Source of the DNA: Hyphomicrobiales bacterium | GTDB lineage: Bacteria; Pseudomonadota; Alphaproteobacteria; MED-G09 | Assembly: GCA_028339975.1 (NCBI GenBank) | Contig: JAOLDG010000002.1 | Location: 72,302-136,301, forward strand | Length of the DNA stretch: 64,000 nucleotides | Direction: 5' to 3' | Shown here: piece by piece, positions 26,099-34,178 of the stretch | How the letters are laid out: each line of letters opens with the position of its first letter | Numbering within the stretch: position 1 is the stretch's first letter | Made by a program: the position numbers and the translations under genes | The notes under the pieces: generated by a model | What the model was told of the DNA's origin: nothing | What the model saw: the letters and a program-made list of their open reading frames with translations, nothing else | Database searches by the model: none

Positions 26099-26814
26099 TC
26101 CCCTTTTTTTCTATAAAAAATGGTTCTTAGCCATTTAAATATATTATTATCCTTTAAATCTTCTTTTATGAGAAATCTCATTAGGTTTTTATAGTCCTTA
26201 TTTAAAAATAAATCTTCGCGTGTTCTTGTGAGTTTATTTATATCAATTTCTCCTATTTTTTTTGCAGGATTGCCTCCAAAAATTGAATTATCTGGAATAT
26301 CTGACGTAACTATTGACCCCAGACCAACAATTGAATTTTTTCCAATTTTGACACCTTTTGTAATTTTTGAGCCTTCTCCTATCCATGCATTTTCTGAAAT
26401 ATGTATTTCAAGGCTAATTCCTGGAGTTAAAATTCTATCATAAGTATCATGCCAGTCTGAATCAGATATATATACATTGCTTGCGATCATAACGTTTGAT
26501 TCGATAGTAATCTTCTTTGATGAGAGTATTTTAACGCCAGGTGAAATTAAAACATTGTCCCCAATTGATATTTCACCATCACATCCATTTCTATTCCAGG
26601 CACATAACTGTGTTATGATATTTTTAGATGTTCTTAGATGAACGTTATTTCCTAAAGAAATTTTATTACCATATACGTCTATATTCCAAGGTTTATTTAT
26701 ATCTAAATTTTTTCCTACACTTTGAAACTGAGGTATTATAAATAATTTAGCCCATAAAGAATATAATTTCTCTACAAGCAATCTAACGTAAAAGGGTCTG
26801 TTGTCTTTTTGCAA
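26095..26814 (-). CDS. Left-handed beta-helix (hexapeptide repeat) acyltransferase
   Basis: The 239-residue protein has a basic N-terminal helix region and then many imperfect hexapeptide repeats (such as ISIGDNVLISPGVKI, NVMIASNVYI, AWIGEGSKITKGVKIGKNSIVGLGSIV, IFGGNPAKKIGEI) that form a left-handed beta-helix. This fold is typical of acetyl- and acyl-transferases acting on sugars or antibiotics; the ending GNPAKKIG resembles maltose/galactoside acetyltransferases and capsule or LPS sugar modifiers. The substrate cannot be named. It overlaps the convergent AMACR-like gene by 4 bp and follows hspQ by 5 bp on the same strand. Confidence 0.78.
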   Translation of the reverse strand: MQKDNRPFYVRLLVEKLYSLWAKLFIIPQFQSVGKNLDINKPWNIDVYGNKISLGNNVHLRTSKNIITQLCAWNRNGCDGEISIGDNVLISPGVKILSSKKITIESNVMIASNVYISDSDWHDTYDRILTPGISLEIHISENAWIGEGSKITKGVKIGKNSIVGLGSIVTSDIPDNSIFGGNPAKKIGEIDINKLTRTREDLFLNKDYKNLMRFLIKEDLKDNNIFKWLRTIFYRKKGD

Positions 26815-26819
26815 AATAT

Positions 26820-27146
26820 TTAATGCATTTTAGCGTCTGATATCTGGTAAGACCCGTTTTTAAATTCACTAAATAACTCATCAACTTGCGGGTGTCGCAC
26901 AGGATCTTTATTTATATCGTCTAGTAAGTTTTGTTCAGATACATAAGCAACATATTCAGTAACATCGTTTTCCGCTAAAAGATGATAAAAAGGTTGATCC
27001 TTTTTTGGTCGCATTTCCTCAGGTATTGAGAGCCACCATTCATCCGTATTGCTAAATGTTGGGTCAACATCAAAAATTACTCCTCTAAAGGAAAGAAATT
27101 TATGTTTAACAATTTCACCTATTTTGAATTTTGCATCTCGTTCCAT
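26820..27146 (-). CDS. hspQ: Heat shock protein HspQ (YccV-like, hemimethylated-DNA-binding fold)
   Basis: A 108-residue protein with the YccV/HspQ fold: FKIGEIVKHKFLSFRGVIFDVDP, EWWLSIPEEMRPKKDQPFYHLL and YVAYVSEQNLL. In E. coli HspQ binds hemimethylated oriC DNA, and in Yersinia it acts as an adaptor enhancing Lon specificity. I prefer the second in-frame ATG at 27146, preceded by GGAG at good spacing, over the first at 27158. A perfect 25-base inverted repeat lies just upstream, possibly an operator. It is divergent from the OYE-like gene. Confidence 0.88.
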   Translation of the reverse strand: MERDAKFKIGEIVKHKFLSFRGVIFDVDPTFSNTDEWWLSIPEEMRPKKDQPFYHLLAENDVTEYVAYVSEQNLLDDINKDPVRHPQVDELFSEFKNGSYQISDAKMH

Positions 27147-27165
27147 TTTTATCTCCATACTGATT

Positions 27166-27190
27166 AAGATAATTATTAATTAATTATCTT
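27166..27190. promoter_or_regulatory. Perfect 25-base inverted repeat in the hspQ / OYE divergent spacer
   Basis: AAGATAATTA, a 5-base spacer TTAAT, then TAATTATCTT: 10 of 10 arm positions pair. It lies 20 bases upstream of the hspQ ATG at 27146. On the minus strand it overlaps weak promoter-like boxes TTGAAG-N18-TATCTT. It could be a dimer-binding operator or a leader hairpin. It does not match the CIRCE element. Confidence 0.5.
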
Positions 27191-27279
27191 CAAGGTATTT
27201 TTAAAAATTGTTTTATAAAATTTCACAATTTATTTTTTTTGTGTAAATTGATCATATTTTAAACACTAGTGAGTCAAGT

Positions 27280-28386
27280 ATGAATAAATATATCGAAAAA
27301 CTATTTAGTCCTTTTACTATAAATAAATTAGAGATTCCTAATCGTATAGTAATGGCGCCTATGACAAGATCTAAATCACCAGGTAGTATTCCCGGTGAAG
27401 ACGTTGCTTTATATTATAAAAAAAGAGCTGAAAATGACGTTGGCTTGATTATTACAGAAGGAACAACTGTTGATACGCCGAATGCCTCTGATGATATTAA
27501 TATTCCATCCTTTCACGGAGAGGAATCTTTGTTAGGCTGGAAAAATGTTGTTCAAAATGTTCATGATGCTGGGGGATTAATTTTTCCTCAAATATGGCAC
27601 CAAGGAACTCTAAGAAGAGCCGACACAACATGGAATTCTGATTTTCCATCATGGGGGCCTTCCGGTTTAGCATCGGCGGATAAAAAAGTTTCAGAGCCTA
27701 TGACACTCGATGAAATAGAGTTATCTATAGATGCTTTTGTAAAAGCAATTTATTCCGCAAGAGAATTGGGCTTTGATGGTGCTGAAATTCATGGGGCTCA
27801 TGGATATTTACTCGATCAGTTTTTTTGGGAAGGTACTAATATACGCGATGATGATTGGGGCGGTATATCAATTGAGGAGCGTACAAAATTTTCTACTGAA
27901 ATAGTTAAAAGATCACGAAAGGAAGTTGGTGATGATTTTCCTATTATTTTTAGATTTTCTCAATGGAAGCAACAAGATTTTTCACATAAAATGGCAAAAA
28001 CTCCGGCTGATCTTGAGAACTTTTTAGTTAATCTTTCTGAATCAGGTGTTGATTGTTTTCATTGTTCTCAAAGAAGGTTTTGGAACAATGAATTTGATGG
28101 ATCATCACTTAATTTAGCCGGCTGGGCAAAGAAGTTAACTAATAAACCCTCCATTACAGTTGGAAGTATTGGCTTAACAGAGGATTTCATTGAAACCTTT
28201 AAGGGTAAAGAGTCTAAAACAACTGATATATCTAATCTTTTAGAGCGCTTATACGAAGGTGAGTATGATTTTGTTGCCATTGGAAGAGCGCTAATTTCTA
28301 ATCCTAACTGGGTTTCATTAATTAAAAATGAGGAATATGATAAAATTAAAATATTTACTCCAAAGGATTTAGAAGCTTTAATATAG
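27280..28386 (+). CDS. Old yellow enzyme family NADH:flavin oxidoreductase
   Basis: A 368-residue FMN-binding TIM barrel. Signature parts are FSPFTINKLEIPNRIVMAPMTRS at the start, LIFPQIWHQGT, the substrate-anchoring pair in GAEIHGAHGYLLDQFFWEGTN, SIGL and the phosphate-binding FVAIGRALISNPNW. Members reduce activated C=C bonds, for example in 2-enals, cyclic enones and nitroesters; some relatives act in fatty acid degradation. It is followed 2 bp downstream by a thioesterase-like gene, with which it is probably cotranscribed. The physiological substrate is unknown. Confidence 0.88.
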   Translation: MNKYIEKLFSPFTINKLEIPNRIVMAPMTRSKSPGSIPGEDVALYYKKRAENDVGLIITEGTTVDTPNASDDINIPSFHGEESLLGWKNVVQNVHDAGGLIFPQIWHQGTLRRADTTWNSDFPSWGPSGLASADKKVSEPMTLDEIELSIDAFVKAIYSARELGFDGAEIHGAHGYLLDQFFWEGTNIRDDDWGGISIEERTKFSTEIVKRSRKEVGDDFPIIFRFSQWKQQDFSHKMAKTPADLENFLVNLSESGVDCFHCSQRRFWNNEFDGSSLNLAGWAKKLTNKPSITVGSIGLTEDFIETFKGKESKTTDISNLLERLYEGEYDFVAIGRALISNPNWVSLIKNEEYDKIKIFTPKDLEALI

Positions 28387-28388
28387 CA

Positions 28389-28772
28389 ATGAATGATGAT
28401 CAAAAAATAGTTATGCCCAATGGAGGGGTTATTTTAAATAGGGTTCATTTGGAAATTGGTGATGGATTTGTTAAGCATTCTTACGAGCTAGACGAAAGAT
28501 TTACTAATAGAAGAAATTTTATAATGGGTGGTTTTTTATCAACAATGCTTGATGGCCTTTGCGGTCATGCCCTCCACACGGTCCACGATAAACAGCATGT
28601 GACTCTTGAATTGAAGACTATTTTCCTTGCACCCGCAAAAATAGGTAAATTTATTGGTGAAGGCAAAGTCGTTAAGGCTGGAAGATCGATTGGATTTTGT
28701 GAGGCTACATTATGGGATGATCTGAGTAATGAAATTGCAAAAGCTTCTGCAACATTTAAGATTCTCAAGTAA
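28389..28772 (+). CDS. PaaI-like hotdog thioesterase
   Basis: A 127-residue single hotdog domain: NFIMGGFLSTMLDGLCGHAL is the central helix region with the aspartate of PaaI-type thioesterases, followed by VTLELKTIFLAPAKIG and AGRSIGFCEATLWD strands. Such enzymes hydrolyse acyl- or aryl-CoA thioesters. It follows the OYE gene by 2 bp and overlaps the convergent acyl-CoA ligase by 8 bp. The CoA substrate cannot be inferred, but the neighbourhood suggests acyl-CoA metabolism. Confidence 0.85.
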   Translation: MNDDQKIVMPNGGVILNRVHLEIGDGFVKHSYELDERFTNRRNFIMGGFLSTMLDGLCGHALHTVHDKQHVTLELKTIFLAPAKIGKFIGEGKVVKAGRSIGFCEATLWDDLSNEIAKASATFKILK

Positions 28773-30450
28773 GGCTTAAGATCTTTTTTTCCATCTTCTT
28801 TCTTAATTCCAATTTATAAATTTTTCCTGAAGCAGTTCTGGGAAGCTGATTTTTGTGAAAATCAAAAAAAGCTGGAATTTTAAATGGAGCTAAATTATTT
28901 TTTAGAAATTCTTTTATATCCTCTTCGTTGATTTTTTCACTATTTTTAATAGTCGCTGAGCAACATAATATTTCACCTAATCTTTCGTCAGGTATTCCAT
29001 AAACACTAGCTTCGATAATATCAGGGTATTCATTGATAGCATCCTCAACTTCTAGTGAGGATATATTTTCTCCGCCTCTTATTATTATATCTTTTGCTCT
29101 ATCAACTATAAAAAGATAGTTATCTTTATCTAAGAATCCTATATCTCCTGTCTTAAACCATCCATTAAAAAAGGCCTCTTCTGTTGCCTTTTTATCATTC
29201 CAATAACATCGAAAATTTGAAGGTGTTTTTATATAAATTTCTCCAGTTTCGCAATTGGCTAGTTTCTTATTATTTTCATCACATATTATTATTTCTGTTA
29301 ATGGTTTTGAAGGCTTTCCAGTTGAACCAGGTCTTTCTGTATATTCATCACCTGATATTACAGCTCCTGCGGCATTTGTTTCTGTTAAACCATAGCCTAA
29401 ACCAGGTTTTGCATCTGGGAATTCTGTTTTAAGCTTTTTAACATGAGAGGATGGTCTTGCTGCGCCACCACCCGACAAATCTTTTAAGGACGATAGATCA
29501 AAATTGTGTCTATCGGGATGTCTCATAATCTCTAGGGTCATTGTCGGCACACCACTAAGGCTAATGATTTTTTCAGATTCTATGACTTTAAGTGTTTTTA
29601 ATGGATCCCACTTATAAAGCATCACCATTTTTCTTCCTGAAAGAAAAGAAAGCATAAATTGACTGTGACTTCCTGTTACATGAAATAAAGGAACAGTTAT
29701 CATACATGAAGGTTGGATGGAAATATCTGGCTCTATCCCATCCCTTATACTTCTTGCGGTAGCAATTGCCATCCATTGGAGTAATGTTGAAATAATAGAT
29801 CTATGAGTTGAGCAAACTCCCTTAGGATAACCCGTTGACCCAGATGTATAGAAGATTGTTGCATCATCATCAGGGTTAATTCTTACAATGGGCATACTTG
29901 TATTTAAGAAAGGTTTTATAAAATTATCCCAATTTTTATCTTGATCTTCATTACATCGAATTGAAATTAAATTTATATTATTATTTTCTATAAAAGGCTT
30001 AATGCGATCATATCTTTTATCATCTACTATGATAATTTTTGCTCCACAATTATCAATTGCATATTTTAATTCATTACTAGTCCACCAGCTATTTAATGGA
30101 ACAGCAATTGCGCCTATGGATGTGATTGCAATAAAGCTATTAATCCATTCTGGATAATTCCTTGAGGCAATTGCTATTCTATCACCTTTTTCTACCCCAA
30201 AATTTTTAATAAGTGCATTTGCAAATGCAGATGATTGGGCGAAAGAATGTTCATATGTATATCTTTCATCTTCAAAAATTAACATTTCATTATTAGGGAA
30301 TTTTAAGCTTAATTTAAAATAGTCATTAAGATTTAAAATCTTAGAATCGAAACATTTATAATTTACACCACGAATAGTTTTATTTTTTAATTTAAAATCA
30401 TCTTCTTTTAAACATATCTCATCAATTATACTATCAAGGTCTTGTTTCAT
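28765..30450 (-). CDS. Acyl-CoA ligase, ANL superfamily
   Basis: A 561-residue AMP-forming ligase activating a carboxylic acid to its CoA thioester. ANL motifs are clear: FYTSGSTGYPKGV (P-loop), GYGLTETNAAG (motif with the adenine-stacking tyrosine), GWFKTGDIGFLD, the hinge DRAKDIIIRGGENIS, and the catalytic lysine in RTASGKIYKLEL near the C-terminus. Length and motifs resemble long-chain or medium-chain fatty acid CoA ligases; the exact chain length is not readable. It lies just downstream of tRNA-Ser on the same strand. Confidence 0.9.
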   Translation of the reverse strand: MKQDLDSIIDEICLKEDDFKLKNKTIRGVNYKCFDSKILNLNDYFKLSLKFPNNEMLIFEDERYTYEHSFAQSSAFANALIKNFGVEKGDRIAIASRNYPEWINSFIAITSIGAIAVPLNSWWTSNELKYAIDNCGAKIIIVDDKRYDRIKPFIENNNINLISIRCNEDQDKNWDNFIKPFLNTSMPIVRINPDDDATIFYTSGSTGYPKGVCSTHRSIISTLLQWMAIATARSIRDGIEPDISIQPSCMITVPLFHVTGSHSQFMLSFLSGRKMVMLYKWDPLKTLKVIESEKIISLSGVPTMTLEIMRHPDRHNFDLSSLKDLSGGGAARPSSHVKKLKTEFPDAKPGLGYGLTETNAAGAVISGDEYTERPGSTGKPSKPLTEIIICDENNKKLANCETGEIYIKTPSNFRCYWNDKKATEEAFFNGWFKTGDIGFLDKDNYLFIVDRAKDIIIRGGENISSLEVEDAINEYPDIIEASVYGIPDERLGEILCCSATIKNSEKINEEDIKEFLKNNLAPFKIPAFFDFHKNQLPRTASGKIYKLELRKKMEKKILSLT

Positions 30451-30462
30451 TTATTGTTCCTT

Positions 30463-30552
30463 TGGCGGAGGGGGTGGGATTCGAACCCACGAGACGGTTG
30501 CCCGCCTGCCGGTTTTCAAGACCGGTGCCTTCGACCACTCGGCCACCCCTCC
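30463..30552 (-). tRNA. tRNA-Ser (UGA anticodon), CCA encoded
   Basis: On the minus strand the acceptor GGAGGGG (from 30552) pairs with CCCCTCC, followed by discriminator G (30466) and an encoded CCA (30465-30463). The D arm TGGCCGAGTGG, the anticodon loop CTTGAAA (anticodon TGA) in a CGGT/ACCG stem, a long variable arm, and the T arm GGTTCGAATCCC are all present, as in class II serine tRNAs. It lies between the epoxide-hydrolase-like gene and the acyl-CoA ligase. Confidence 0.95.
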
Positions 30553-30583
30553 GCAGGATTATTTTTGTTATAAAGCTATGTAT

Positions 30584-31564
30584 TTATATTTTCTCTAAAA
30601 AGTCTAATAAAATTTTATTTACTTGCTGGGGGGCCTCTTGTTGCGTCCAGTGACCAGTGTGATTTAATAGTTCTTTAACTCTTAAATCTTCGTAATTATC
30701 TCCAACAGTTTCAAACAAATTTACACCAGGTATAAAAAAATTAACGGGATCTAATGAACCTGTAATAAAGCAAGATGGGTGTTTTATTTTATTAAGCGAC
30801 AACTTAAATAATTCTTCCCAATCTAAATCCATACACCTGTACCTATTTAATGGTCCAAACATTCCGCTTTCTTCAAATTCCTCTGTAAAATAATCTAAAT
30901 CTTCACTTGCCAGCCACTTAGGTAAAGCTTTTGGCTCTATCATCCCATCTAAGAAAAAAGAGTTTTTATCTTTTATTTTTAAATTATTATCAAGAGCAAG
31001 AGCCATAATTTTTTCCATACCGGATGCATCAGAGTTGCAGTAAATTAATCTCAATGATTTTTTTATATTTTTTTCTAACTCTCTTTCGGCAATCCCGACT
31101 TTTTGAAAATATAGAATATAAAAAAAGGTATTTTTATATATTTCTTTAAATAAACTTAAAGGAGCGGATTCATTAAATGGACTAAAGGGAACTGAAAGTC
31201 CTGAAACAGATAAAATTCTTTCAGGGAAGAGAAGGGAGGTGTACCAGCTGATTGGTGCTCCCCAATCATGACCAATAATATGAGCGTCTTTTTCCTTTAA
31301 AAAATCTAAAATTCCAATTAGATCTTTAGTTATTTCCTTTAGAGAATATGAATTAATATTTTCTGGTTTTTCAGATTTTCCATATCCTCTTATATCTGGA
31401 ATAATAACTTTGTAACCAGCTTTTTTAAATGGCTCAATTTGATGTCTCCAGCTATACCAGCTCTCAGGCCAGCCATGAACAAATATTACTGGCTTTCCCT
31501 CGCCTTCAACAAATGTATTAATAGATATTCCATTAGTTGGAATTTTTTCAAAATTTCTTTTCAT
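30584..31564 (-). CDS. Alpha/beta hydrolase, epoxide hydrolase-like
   Basis: A 326-residue alpha/beta hydrolase. The oxyanion motif is FVHGWPESWYSWRHQ, followed by PDIRGYGKSEKP and the nucleophile elbow IIGHDWGAP with aspartate as nucleophile. The acid is probably in TGSLDPVNF and the base histidine in NHTGHWTQQEAP. An Asp nucleophile together with HGWPE is typical of soluble epoxide hydrolases; haloalkane dehalogenases share the aspartate but usually have other halide-binding residues. The epoxide assignment is favoured, not proven. No signal peptide is visible, so it is cytoplasmic. Confidence 0.85.
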   Translation of the reverse strand: MKRNFEKIPTNGISINTFVEGEGKPVIFVHGWPESWYSWRHQIEPFKKAGYKVIIPDIRGYGKSEKPENINSYSLKEITKDLIGILDFLKEKDAHIIGHDWGAPISWYTSLLFPERILSVSGLSVPFSPFNESAPLSLFKEIYKNTFFYILYFQKVGIAERELEKNIKKSLRLIYCNSDASGMEKIMALALDNNLKIKDKNSFFLDGMIEPKALPKWLASEDLDYFTEEFEESGMFGPLNRYRCMDLDWEELFKLSLNKIKHPSCFITGSLDPVNFFIPGVNLFETVGDNYEDLRVKELLNHTGHWTQQEAPQQVNKILLDFLEKI

Positions 31565-31634
31565 TTTAACCCTAGATTATTTTTTTTAATTATTCATTTT
31601 CTATTATGACATACGAATCTTGTTATTATAAATA

Positions 31635-32393
31635 ATGAATAATTCTAATTTTTTTTATATCTTAATAATATTATTTTTATCAAGTTGTGCATCTTATAAC
31701 CCTAATACATTTTCCTCGAAAAGCCCATTTTCTGGAGGTATCTATAAGATTGGAGACCCTTACTCAATTGAAGAAAAAGTTTTTTTCCCTAAAGAGGATT
31801 TTTCATATGCAGAGAGAGGAATTGCATCATGGTATGGTGAAAAATTTCATGGAAAAAAAACAGCAAATGGTGAAATTTATAATATGAATTTACTTACTGC
31901 TGCACATAGAACTTTGCAATTACCATCCTTAGTTAAGGTTACAAATATTAAGAATAACAAATCAATCATATTGCGCGTTAATGATAGAGGACCCTTTGCA
32001 AAAGATAGGATAATTGATGTCTCGAAGAAGTCTGCTTCAATTTTAGGATTCCAGAAAGAAGGCACTGCTGAGGTAATCGTAGAGTATTTTGGCAGAGCAA
32101 ATGTCTATGATATTTTTGGTCGAATTAATAAAAAAGACTTAAGTAGTAGGCCTAAAAGAAATACTAAAAAATTTATATTAAGTGTTGGAGTTTTTTCTGA
32201 TCAAGAAAATATTGCAAAAATAAAAACGAAACTTAAAGGTTTAGGTAAAATTAATACTAAAAGATCAGAAGGTAATAAATTGCTTTATAAAGTTTTTTTA
32301 GGCCCCTTTGAAAGTGAAAATTTTACTTATAAAGTAAAAAAAGCGGTAATAGGAAGGGGGGTTAAAGACTCTTTTATTGAGAAGTTAAACTAA
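31635..32393 (+). CDS. rlpA: RlpA-like septal lipoprotein with SPOR domain
   Basis: The 252-residue precursor has a lipoprotein signal (hydrophobic residues 6-17, lipobox LSSC with Cys18), a double-psi beta-barrel domain (IASWYGEKFHGKKTANGEIYN, RVNDRGPFAKDRIIDVS) with the catalytic aspartate in NDRGP, and a C-terminal SPOR domain (FILSVGVFSDQENIAKI, VFLGPFES). RlpA cleaves denuded glycan strands; SPOR targets it to septal peptidoglycan. It stands just before dacC, and the rlpA-dacC-tmk-holB-metG run is the usual alphaproteobacterial cluster. Confidence 0.93.
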   Translation: MNNSNFFYILIILFLSSCASYNPNTFSSKSPFSGGIYKIGDPYSIEEKVFFPKEDFSYAERGIASWYGEKFHGKKTANGEIYNMNLLTAAHRTLQLPSLVKVTNIKNNKSIILRVNDRGPFAKDRIIDVSKKSASILGFQKEGTAEVIVEYFGRANVYDIFGRINKKDLSSRPKRNTKKFILSVGVFSDQENIAKIKTKLKGLGKINTKRSEGNKLLYKVFLGPFESENFTYKVKKAVIGRGVKDSFIEKLN

Positions 32394-32411
32394 AATTTTA
32401 GGAGTTAGGTT

Positions 32412-33548
32412 TTGTTTTTAAATAAAATTTTTATCAGTATTTTTTGTATATTATTTTTTTATTCTACACCAGGTTTCTCTATTAGAGTGGAATCTGATTA
32501 TGCCTATTTAGTAGACTATAAAACAGATCAAATTTTGTTTGAAAAAAATTCTGAAAAAATAATATTTCCTGCATCTATGTCAAAATTAATGACGTTATAT
32601 GTTCTATTTGATTACCTTGATAAGGGATTAGTGAGCATGTCTGATGAGTTTCTTATTTCTGAAAATGCCTGGAGAAAAGGTGGGGCTTTGTCTGACTCTT
32701 CAACTATGTTTGCAGAAGTATCTTCTTATATTTCAATTGAAAATCTTATTCGTGGTATCGTAATTCATTCAGGTAATGATGCTTGTATTGCAATTGCTGA
32801 AGGACTTTCTGGTTCAGAAGAGTTGTTTTCAATAGAAATGAATTTCCTTGCTCAAGAACTGGGTATGATTAACTCTAATTTTAAAAATTCAACTGGGCTC
32901 CATAATGATGAGCATTATTCAACAGCTAAAGATCTAGTAATTTTAGCAAAAGCTCTCATTAAAGACTTTCCTGAATATTATCATTTTTTTTCTGAAGAAA
33001 ATTTTACTTGGAATGGTATTTTTCAACCTAATAGAAATAATTTACTTACAGAAGGGCTTGGTATAGATGGTTTAAAAACAGGTAGAACTAGTGAATCAGG
33101 TTTTAGTATAATTGTTTCTTCAATTTCAAATAACTCAAGGCTAATAGCTATTATAGGTGGACTTCCGTCTAAAGAGAAAAGAACTTCTGAGATAAGAAAG
33201 TTGATAAATTTTGGACAAAAGGGCTTTAAAAATTTTATTTTATTTGATGAGGGTGAGATTTTGGATAATGTAAATGTCTGGGGTGGAAGAAAAACCTTAG
33301 TTGGTATATCCATTCCTAATGAAATAAGTCTTTTGTTGGATATTAGGGGAAGAAGGTTTTTAAATGCAAAATATTCATATAATGATCCAATTATTGCTCC
33401 AATAAAGAAGGGTGAGATAATAGGTAAAATATCAATTTTAAATGATAATAATATTATAATTGAGTCTAATTTAATTGCTAACGAGGATATAAATAAGGCT
33501 AATATTTTTAGAAAAGTAATAGAGGTATCAAAGTATTTGTTAAATTAA
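32412..33548 (+). CDS. dacC: D-alanyl-D-alanine carboxypeptidase (PBP5/6 class)
   Basis: A periplasmic penicillin-binding protein that trims D-Ala from peptidoglycan stem peptides. After a signal peptide (about residues 1-23) come the three active-site motifs: SxxK in PASMSKLMTLY, SGN in IHSGNDACIAIAE, and KTG in IDGLKTGRTSESG. The C-terminal PBP5-like domain is present, ending in a possible amphipathic membrane anchor. It starts with TTG at 32412, with AGGAG upstream at good spacing. Length 378 is typical. It follows rlpA by 18 bp. Confidence 0.94.
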   Translation: MFLNKIFISIFCILFFYSTPGFSIRVESDYAYLVDYKTDQILFEKNSEKIIFPASMSKLMTLYVLFDYLDKGLVSMSDEFLISENAWRKGGALSDSSTMFAEVSSYISIENLIRGIVIHSGNDACIAIAEGLSGSEELFSIEMNFLAQELGMINSNFKNSTGLHNDEHYSTAKDLVILAKALIKDFPEYYHFFSEENFTWNGIFQPNRNNLLTEGLGIDGLKTGRTSESGFSIIVSSISNNSRLIAIIGGLPSKEKRTSEIRKLINFGQKGFKNFILFDEGEILDNVNVWGGRKTLVGISIPNEISLLLDIRGRRFLNAKYSYNDPIIAPIKKGEIIGKISILNDNNIIIESNLIANEDINKANIFRKVIEVSKYLLN

Positions 33549-33550
33549 TT

Positions 33551-34177
33551 ATGAAAAATTATTTTATTACTTTTGAGGGTGGGGAAGGTTCAGGAAAGTC
33601 TACTCAGATAGATTTGCTAAATAACTTTCTTACACTCAGGGGTGTCGATGTTTTATGTACACGAGAGCCCGGGGGAACACCCTCAGCAGAAGTCATAAGG
33701 GATCTGGTTATAAAGGGAGATACAAACCGTTGGCTTCCAATGACTGAATCTTTATTAATGTGGGCATCGAGATACGAACATGTTGAAGCTTTAATAAAAC
33801 CTTCGCTTAATGCTGGTAAGTGGGTCATATGTGATCGGTTTTATCACTCCACATATGCCTATCAAGGTGTTGGGCATGACCTTGGTTTAGAAAGTATGAA
33901 GTCTATTAAAAGATTGGTTATTGGTGATATTCGTCCTGATCTAGTTTTCCTTCTTGATATCGATCCAATTAAGGGAATTAAAAGAACAAAAAATAGAAGC
34001 TCTAATGAAGATAGATTTGAAAATATGGACCTAACCTTTCACAGTGACTTGAGGGATGCATTTCTTATGCTATCAAAAGAGGAGGCAGATCGATTTGTTG
34101 TTATTGACGCTGAATTGGATATTAGGGAGATTTCAAAGATTATTTCTGAAGAAGTTTTAAATAGGTTTACATTTTAA
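33551..34177 (+). CDS. tmk: Thymidylate kinase
   Basis: Phosphorylates dTMP to dTDP. The 208-residue protein shows the P-loop FEGGEGSGKSTQ, the TREPGGTPSAE motif, and CDRFYHSTYAYQGVG, the thymidine-binding region. It starts 2 bp after dacC and ends 1 bp before holB, so these genes are cotranscribed. Confidence 0.96.
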   Translation: MKNYFITFEGGEGSGKSTQIDLLNNFLTLRGVDVLCTREPGGTPSAEVIRDLVIKGDTNRWLPMTESLLMWASRYEHVEALIKPSLNAGKWVICDRFYHSTYAYQGVGHDLGLESMKSIKRLVIGDIRPDLVFLLDIDPIKGIKRTKNRSSNEDRFENMDLTFHSDLRDAFLMLSKEEADRFVVIDAELDIREISKIISEEVLNRFTF

Positions 34178-34178
34178 A

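Noticed and set aside
30466-30554. tRNA-Ser acceptor starting at GCGGAGG with discriminator C
   Set aside because: Shifting by two bases gives GGAGGGG/CCCCTCC, the serine discriminator G and an encoded CCA, matching other serine tRNAs.
30462-30653. 63-codon + strand frame beginning MAEGVGFEPTRRLPACRFSR
   Set aside because: It is the antisense of tRNA-Ser; this translation is a well-known false protein arising from serine tRNA genes.
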